Assembly (NCBI GenBank): GCA_902476355.1
Contig: CABSCS010000006.1
Location: forward strand, 1-64,000
Length of the DNA stretch: 64,000 bases
Source: UMGS2069 sp900557585
GTDB lineage: Bacteria > Bacillota > Clostridia > Christensenellales > UBA1242
Direction of reading: 5' to 3'
Below, in pieces: positions 60,135-64,000 of the stretch. Position numbers and translations under genes: made by a program. Each line of letters begins with the position of its first letter. Position 1 is the first letter of the stretch. Below the pieces are notes generated by a model. The model did not search any database and was not told the origin of the DNA. It was given only the letters and a program-made list of their open reading frames with translations.

Positions 60135-61290
60135 CAACGAAAAAGAACAATTGTCTTTGCTTGACAGCCCCGTGGCTGAAACGCAACAAAAAGACAAACC
60201 ATATTTGATTGTCATCAGAACTTTCATTATTCTGATGCTTTTTGTGGTTATGTTTTGCTCTTTTTTGCTTTCTTTCTCGGGGCAAGCAACAATTGGCTCG
60301 GGCGAAAAGAAATATCTTGGAATTTTCAGTGCAAAAAACTTTTATAACACTTCAAATTGTTCACTTATTGTTGCAAAAGAAGTTAAAAGCGTTTCAGACA
60401 TTTCTCTTGGAGAAGAGGTTCTCTATTCAAGTGCAAGCGAAACTGGAACCGCCCTTTTCTGTTCAACCGACGGAATCATTGTTGAACTTGAACGTGAAAA
60501 TGGCGAGACATTTTTGATAAATAAAAACTATGTTGTTGGTGTTGTAACAAAAAAAGAACCGGGAGTTGGCTTCTTTCTTGCATTTTTGCAAACCAGCGTT
60601 GGTGGAATTGTTGCAATGGTTTTGCTTCTTGCATATGCAGCATATTTGTCTTTCTCGCGCATAAACTATGAAAACACAAAACAAGGCAAAGAACTTTTTA
60701 CACTTTATCAAAAAGAAAAACAGGAAAACGCAAAAAGAAAAGCAATTTTCAAACTTATGCAAAGTGTTCAAGGTGTTGATGAGAAAATTGCAGAAATGCT
60801 TTCGGGCTCGATTGATGAAAACAAAAAAACATTTTATGAGTTTGAAAGTGATAAATTTGACAATTTGACCAACAAATATGAATATGTTCTTTATCGTCTT
60901 CACGAGGTTTTGGTTGTGAAAGAAAAACTTTCAAAACAAGAAAGAAAGTGTGTTTCGTCGCTTTTGCAATTGTTACCAGTTGTTGACCATGTGAACCAAA
61001 ACATTGAATATATGATGGTTGACCTTTTGCTTAAAGGTTCGCTTGTTGGTTTTAAAGAAAAGGCGTTTGAAAGTGGAATCAGCGTTCTTCTTTCAAAAGA
61101 ACTTGACGATCAAGATTTGCTGAACATTGGTTCAATTTTATATATCACTGCGTTGAAAAATTCTTGGGCGGATAAAAATGTTATCACTGATATTTTGCTT
61201 GAATATAGCAAAAAATCCGAAGAAATGGGAAAGGGAACCCAAAGTCTTGCGAAAAATATATCACTCAGTATTGCAAAATGCATAAAATAA
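60124..61290 (+). CDS. Pseudo signal peptidase (SipW-like fold, no catalytic residues) with cytoplasmic extension
   Basis: 388 residues. A cytoplasmic N-terminus, membrane helix (about 32-54), an external ~90-residue beta domain, a second helix (about 160-180), then a ~200-residue cytoplasmic helical domain. The external part follows the SipW/S26B pattern (CSLIVAKEV, ISLGEEVLY, VVGVVTKKEPGVGFFLAFLQTSVGG), but the SxSM serine position reads NFYNT and no THR histidine exists. The C-terminal helical domain is unrecognised. It may hold substrates or regulate the true SipW-type enzyme at 61717. The start at 60124 has TTGGAGTG upstream. Confidence 0.6.
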   Translation: MKNNNEKEQLSLLDSPVAETQQKDKPYLIVIRTFIILMLFVVMFCSFLLSFSGQATIGSGEKKYLGIFSAKNFYNTSNCSLIVAKEVKSVSDISLGEEVLYSSASETGTALFCSTDGIIVELERENGETFLINKNYVVGVVTKKEPGVGFFLAFLQTSVGGIVAMVLLLAYAAYLSFSRINYENTKQGKELFTLYQKEKQENAKRKAIFKLMQSVQGVDEKIAEMLSGSIDENKKTFYEFESDKFDNLTNKYEYVLYRLHEVLVVKEKLSKQERKCVSSLLQLLPVVDHVNQNIEYMMVDLLLKGSLVGFKEKAFESGISVLLSKELDDQDLLNIGSILYITALKNSWADKNVITDILLEYSKKSEEMGKGTQSLAKNISLSIAKCIK

Positions 61291-61334
61291 TCAACTTTTT
61301 TTGCAAAAGGTCTAGTATTATTTTGAAAATATGA

Positions 61335-61340
61335 TATAAT
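61335..61340 (+). promoter_or_regulatory. Extended -10 promoter for 66-residue protein
   Basis: TGATATAAT with hexamer 61335-61340; no good -35 at normal spacing. Confidence 0.4.
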
Positions 61341-61369
61341 ATATATAGTTTTTGAAGGAGACAATAAAA

Positions 61370-61570
61370 ATGGATATGTCAAAAAAATCTTTAATTTTGG
61401 GTTTGGTTGCAACTTTGGTTTGCATTGCAGTAAGCATTGTTTGCCTTGTTGTCATGAAATGTGATTGGGTTTCAATTGTCCTTTCAGCAGTTGTAATTGG
61501 TCTTGCAGTTTACATTTGTGTTTTCTGCTGGATGGTTGCAAAGAAAAGCAAAGAACAAAAGAACAACTAA
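61370..61570 (+). CDS. Small two-helix membrane protein
   Basis: 66 residues with two hydrophobic helices (about 8-27 and 33-55), a short Lys/Asp/Trp turn and a basic hydrophilic C-terminus (KKSKEQKNN). No family recognised. A good GAAGGAG ribosome site precedes ATG 61370. It lies between the pseudo and the active signal peptidase genes with its own -10 box and terminator. Confidence 0.65.
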   Translation: MDMSKKSLILGLVATLVCIAVSIVCLVVMKCDWVSIVLSAVVIGLAVYICVFCWMVAKKSKEQKNN

Positions 61571-61600
61571 CAAATCCATTTTTGCCAAAACTTTGGCGTT

Positions 61601-61632
61601 GCAACTCGCGTTTCGTGAGTTGCTTTTTTTAT
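61601..61632 (+). terminator. Rho-independent terminator
   Basis: GCAACTCGC / GTGAGTTGC (61601-61609, 61615-61623), GTTTC loop, T run; an extra GCCAAAACTTTGGC hairpin sits just before it. Confidence 0.85.
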
Positions 61633-61669
61633 GCAATTTTATGAATATATTTTTCGGGTTTGAAAACAA

Positions 61670-61699
61670 TTGACAGAGAGCGGGAGATAAGTTTATAAT
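61670..61699 (+). promoter_or_regulatory. Promoter of SipW-type signal peptidase
   Basis: TTGACA (61670-61675), an 18-nt spacer, TATAAT (61694-61699); AGAGGAG ribosome site before the ATG. Confidence 0.8.
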
Positions 61700-61716
61700 C
61701 TTTTTAGAGGAGAAAA

Positions 61717-62379
61717 ATGGCAGAAGAAGAGAAAGAGCAAGTCGAAGGAATTAAAGAAAAGCCTATTGCTGAATTGAAACAAAGCCAAATTTACAGGCTT
61801 GATGAACTTGACTCATATAAAAAACTTCGTCGCAAACGCAAACAAAAAGCAATCATGCGAATGATTGTTTGTGCGCTTGTGATTTTCCTTATGCCGTTTT
61901 TCATTTTGTCGCTTGTTGTCATTACAAACCCTCGCGAAGGGCACAACTTTTTTGGCTATACAGTTTATGTCGTGACATCTGAAAGCATGAAGGGCGTGTT
62001 TGATAAAAATGACTGCATTGTCATTAAAAAGGTGTCTTCTGCAAAAGAACTTAAAGTTGGCGACGACATTTCGTTTATTCGTGCGTCGGATGGGCAAATT
62101 GTAACTCACAGAATCATTGCAACCGACACAAATGAATATGGTGAAACTGTCTATGTTACAAAAGGTGTCCACAACACTGCTGCCGACCCAAACGCTGTGC
62201 TTTATTCTGATGTGATTGGAAAGCGTGTCGCAGTTATGAGTGCACTTGGACACGTTATAATGTTTTTCCGAACACCGGCAGGAATTGTGGTTTTCCTTGC
62301 AATTTTGGTTGGATTGATTTTTGTTTTCACTGTGCTATATCGCAGGTCGAACGATATTCGCGCTGTTGGCGTTTCTTGA
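61717..62379 (+). CDS. sipW: SipW-type (S26B) signal peptidase I
   Basis: 220 residues. A charged cytoplasmic N-terminus (~50), membrane helix (about 48-70), external catalytic domain and C-terminal membrane helix (about 188-210). The nucleophile Ser is in VTSESMKG and the general base is His in IVTHRII, the Ser-His dyad of archaeal/eukaryotic-type signal peptidases such as SipW. DKNDCIVIKKV, LKVGDDISFI, TKGVHN and VIGKRV complete the fold. SipW processes TasA-like fibre proteins in Bacillus; a TasA-like candidate follows here. The longer-than-usual cytoplasmic N-terminus is notable. Confidence 0.88.
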   Translation: MAEEEKEQVEGIKEKPIAELKQSQIYRLDELDSYKKLRRKRKQKAIMRMIVCALVIFLMPFFILSLVVITNPREGHNFFGYTVYVVTSESMKGVFDKNDCIVIKKVSSAKELKVGDDISFIRASDGQIVTHRIIATDTNEYGETVYVTKGVHNTAADPNAVLYSDVIGKRVAVMSALGHVIMFFRTPAGIVVFLAILVGLIFVFTVLYRRSNDIRAVGVS

Positions 62380-62385
62380 TGAATA

Positions 62386-62430
62386 AAATCTTCTTCTTTG
62401 GTAACAATTGCCTTTGAAGGAGATTTTTTT
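62386..62430 (+). promoter_or_regulatory. Terminator-like hairpin containing the ribosome site of the next gene
   Basis: AAATCTTCTTC / GAAGGAGATTT (62386-62396, 62416-62426) with an inner GGTAA/TTGCC stem, followed by a T run up to the ATG at 62432. The GAAGGAG is in the 3' arm. Confidence 0.75.
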
Positions 62431-62431
62431 T

Positions 62432-63025
62432 ATGAATAGAAATAACACTGCAATCACCATTACAACCATTCTTTGCGCACTGTTTTTTATTGTTGTTGGT
62501 TCTTGCTTTTCTGCGTTTTTATATGCTGGGGAAATCGTGAAAGTTGAAAATCCAAAAATTGTTGCAAGTCAGAGTATTTCGGTTTTTGATGAAAGCGGAA
62601 ACAAAAGCATTGAAACGCTTGAACTTTCAAAAATGAAACTGGGGCTTAAACCTGCAACAGGAGAGGAAGATGCAACCTCGAAAATTCCTGCAACTGTTCA
62701 TGACCACAAAGGGTCTGAGGGTGTCTTTGCAAAGTTTAAACTTCTTGCACCGGCGGGAGCAAAAATTTATGTTTCAAATATCAGATTTTCGGGCAAGGCA
62801 GATGAAAAAGTTGTTGAAAAGGAAAGGGAAAACATTAAAGTTGCAATTTCCGAAATTTCAGGAAGCACAACATCGATTGCAAAAGGCAAGGTTTTGCTTG
62901 GCGAAGTTCAGGCAAGTGAAGAAAAAACCAAATATACATTTCTCATTTGGCTTTCTTCGGCAATTTCAGAAAAGTTTAATTCGGAAACAATTTCATTTGA
63001 TTTGATTTTTGAACCTCTGGCATAA
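62432..63025 (+). CDS. TasA/camelysin-like candidate substrate of SipW
   Basis: 197 residues. N-terminal signal region (NNTAITITTILCALFFIVVGSCFSAFLYAG) followed by a beta-sandwich-like domain. The closing segment YTFLIWLSSAISEKFNSETISFDLIFEP resembles the ending of TasA/CalY proteins, and the gene directly follows the SipW-type peptidase as tasA follows sipW. The similarity is moderate and lacks a clear family hallmark, so fibre-protein function is inferred from context. Its ribosome site is buried in a hairpin. Confidence 0.55.
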   Translation: MNRNNTAITITTILCALFFIVVGSCFSAFLYAGEIVKVENPKIVASQSISVFDESGNKSIETLELSKMKLGLKPATGEEDATSKIPATVHDHKGSEGVFAKFKLLAPAGAKIYVSNIRFSGKADEKVVEKERENIKVAISEISGSTTSIAKGKVLLGEVQASEEKTKYTFLIWLSSAISEKFNSETISFDLIFEPLA

Positions 63026-63048
63026 TAAGCCCATAAAACAGCCATACT

Positions 63049-63098
63049 AGCACCATGAAAAAGCGTGAAAAAAGTTTTGTTCATGGTGCTTTTATTTT
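63049..63098 (+). terminator. Terminator-like hairpin spanning the next start codon
   Basis: AGCACCATGAA / TTCATGGTGCT (63049-63059, 63080-63090), 20-nt loop, followed by a T-rich tract. The ATG at 63055-63057 is within the 5' arm. Confidence 0.65.
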
Positions 63099-64000
63099 GA
63101 TATTTTTTGGCATTTTATCAAAAATACTTGGTGCCATTTATCGCATTCCGCTTACGGGCATTATCACCCCAGAGGGTATGGGGCTTTATCAAATGGTGTT
63201 TCCCGTATATTCCCTCATGCTTACAATTTCAAGTTCAGGACTTCCGTCTAGCATTTCAAAATTGATTGCCGAGGCGAACGCAAAAAATCAATATAAACAA
63301 GCAGAAAAAATCATGAAAGTTTCTTTTGTGTTGCTATTTTGCTTTTCTGTTTTGTGCAGTCTGGTTTTGGTTTTTGGCTCCCGTGGATTTGCTTTGGTTC
63401 AAGGAAATAAAAGTGCAACAATTTGCTATTTTGGGCTTGCGCCCGCTGTTGTGTTTGTTGGTTTTCTTGCTGGTTTTCGTGGATATTTTCAAGGGCTTGA
63501 AAAAATGCTTCCGTCGGCAATTTCAGGATTTGTTGAACAACTCTTCAAACTTTGCTTTGGGTTGCTTCTGGCGCGAATTTTGCTTCCAAAAGGGGTTGAA
63601 TATGCGGTTCTTGGAGCAATGCTTGGCATAAGCATAAGCGAACTTTTTGCGTTTGTTTTTATGCTTGTTTACTATGTTGTTTATCGAAGAAAAAGAAAAC
63701 AAGGGCAAGTTCAAGATTTCACAATTCTTTCAACAAAAGAAACATCAAAACAAATTCTGCACACATCAATTTTTGTGACGCTTGGTGGGCTTATTGTTCC
63801 GCTTGGAATGATGATTGATAGCGCTCTTGTAATCAACATTTTAAAGCGTACTTCGTTTTCAACCAAAGAGGCAACAACATTGTTTGGGCTTGAATCTGGA
63901 ACAGTTGGTTCAATTGTGAATATGCCGGTGATTTTGTCGCTTGCACTTGCAACGGCGGTTTTGCCATGTGTAAGTTCAAAAAAAGCGAGTGGGGACCTTG
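63055..64000 (+). CDS. SpoVB/MATE-like polysaccharide flippase, 3'-truncated by window edge
   Basis: 315 codons are open to the window end. The N-terminus (FVHGAFILIFFGILSKILGAIYRIPL, then GMGLYQMVFPVYSL) matches SpoVB/PST-type flippases of the MOP superfamily, which move lipid-linked precursors across the membrane. About eight helices are visible, with ISGFVEQLFKLCFG and a cytoplasmic basic loop. Family length is ~500-550, so about 200 residues are missing. No Shine-Dalgarno precedes the ATG, and the start codon sits in a hairpin stem. Confidence 0.82.
   Translation, partial: MKKREKSFVHGAFILIFFGILSKILGAIYRIPLTGIITPEGMGLYQMVFPVYSLMLTISSSGLPSSISKLIAEANAKNQYKQAEKIMKVSFVLLFCFSVLCSLVLVFGSRGFALVQGNKSATICYFGLAPAVVFVGFLAGFRGYFQGLEKMLPSAISGFVEQLFKLCFGLLLARILLPKGVEYAVLGAMLGISISELFAFVFMLVYYVVYRRKRKQGQVQDFTILSTKETSKQILHTSIFVTLGGLIVPLGMMIDSALVINILKRTSFSTKEATTLFGLESGTVGSIVNMPVILSLALATAVLPCVSSKKASGDL

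Noticed and set aside
1..64000. CRISPR array, insertion sequence, prophage or integrase
   Set aside because: No regularly spaced palindromic repeats, no transposase, integrase or phage structural genes were seen. The only tandem array (770-1549) is coding.

Overview
This window looks like chromosomal DNA of an AT-rich, Gram-positive (Bacillota/Clostridia-type) bacterium, most likely an uncultured, host-associated anaerobe. The grounds are AGGAG-type ribosome binding sites, many hairpin-plus-T-run terminators, a smpB-ssrA pair, an encoded CCA on the tRNA, lipoboxes, meso-diaminopimelate synthesis by the dehydrogenase route, a glmU-like/pth/mfd/prsA gene order, and large BspA-like and beta-helix surface proteins. 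No plasmid, phage, insertion sequence or CRISPR array was seen. The exact lineage cannot be fixed from the window alone.

Layout. 1-2740: the 3' part of a BspA-like surface protein gene broken by an in-frame TAA. 2887-4908: a free-standing FakA-type domain and an Ig-repeat lipoprotein. 4948-6818 (minus): asd-ddh. 6942-11461: five tightly packed genes (DUF2804, PAP2, FAD oxidoreductase, metallo-hydrolase, membrane protein). 11500-15909: a small membrane protein, a nucleotidyltransferase, an ABC exporter (minus) and a MutT-like Nudix enzyme. 16419-16493: tRNA-Asn. 17775-21203: a second beta-helix/BspA surface gene, also broken by one in-frame TAA. 21336-24040: enolase (minus), YigZ and RecX. 24224-27835: two paralogous single-pass coiled-coil membrane proteins with a shared C-terminal tail and near-identical promoters. 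27954-40041: M1 peptidase, WalJ, CPBP protease, M14 peptidase, TadA, GlmU-like protein, Pth, Mfd and a PrsA-like lipoprotein. 40536-44969: dUTPase (minus), a HipA-like kinase with a small partner, and an acetyltransferase with DUF6320. 44983-48050: RNase R, SmpB and tmRNA. 48083-55479: envelope proteins, an AraM-like protein lacking its metal ligands, an M23 SpoIIQ-like peptidase, pyruvate kinase and an Ig-like lipoprotein. 55662-64000: a large beta-helix-like surface protein, then an export locus with a pseudo signal peptidase, a SipW-type signal peptidase, a TasA-like candidate substrate and the start of a SpoVB-type flippase.

The strongest unusual signals are: (i) both BspA-like genes are interrupted by a single TAA with the frame intact beyond it; (ii) the coiled-coil paralog pair at 24224-27835 matches no family I know; (iii) three genes (32925, 41187, 54508) have a -10 box ending exactly 6 nt before the ATG, which points to leaderless mRNAs; (iv) a locus around a SipW-type signal peptidase pairs it with an apparently inactive relative; (v) several terminator-like hairpins contain the Shine-Dalgarno or start codon of the next gene; (vi) three enzyme relatives (GlmU-like, AraM-like, SipW-like) appear to have lost their catalytic residues. 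All family assignments are by eye, from motifs and gene order, without database searches.
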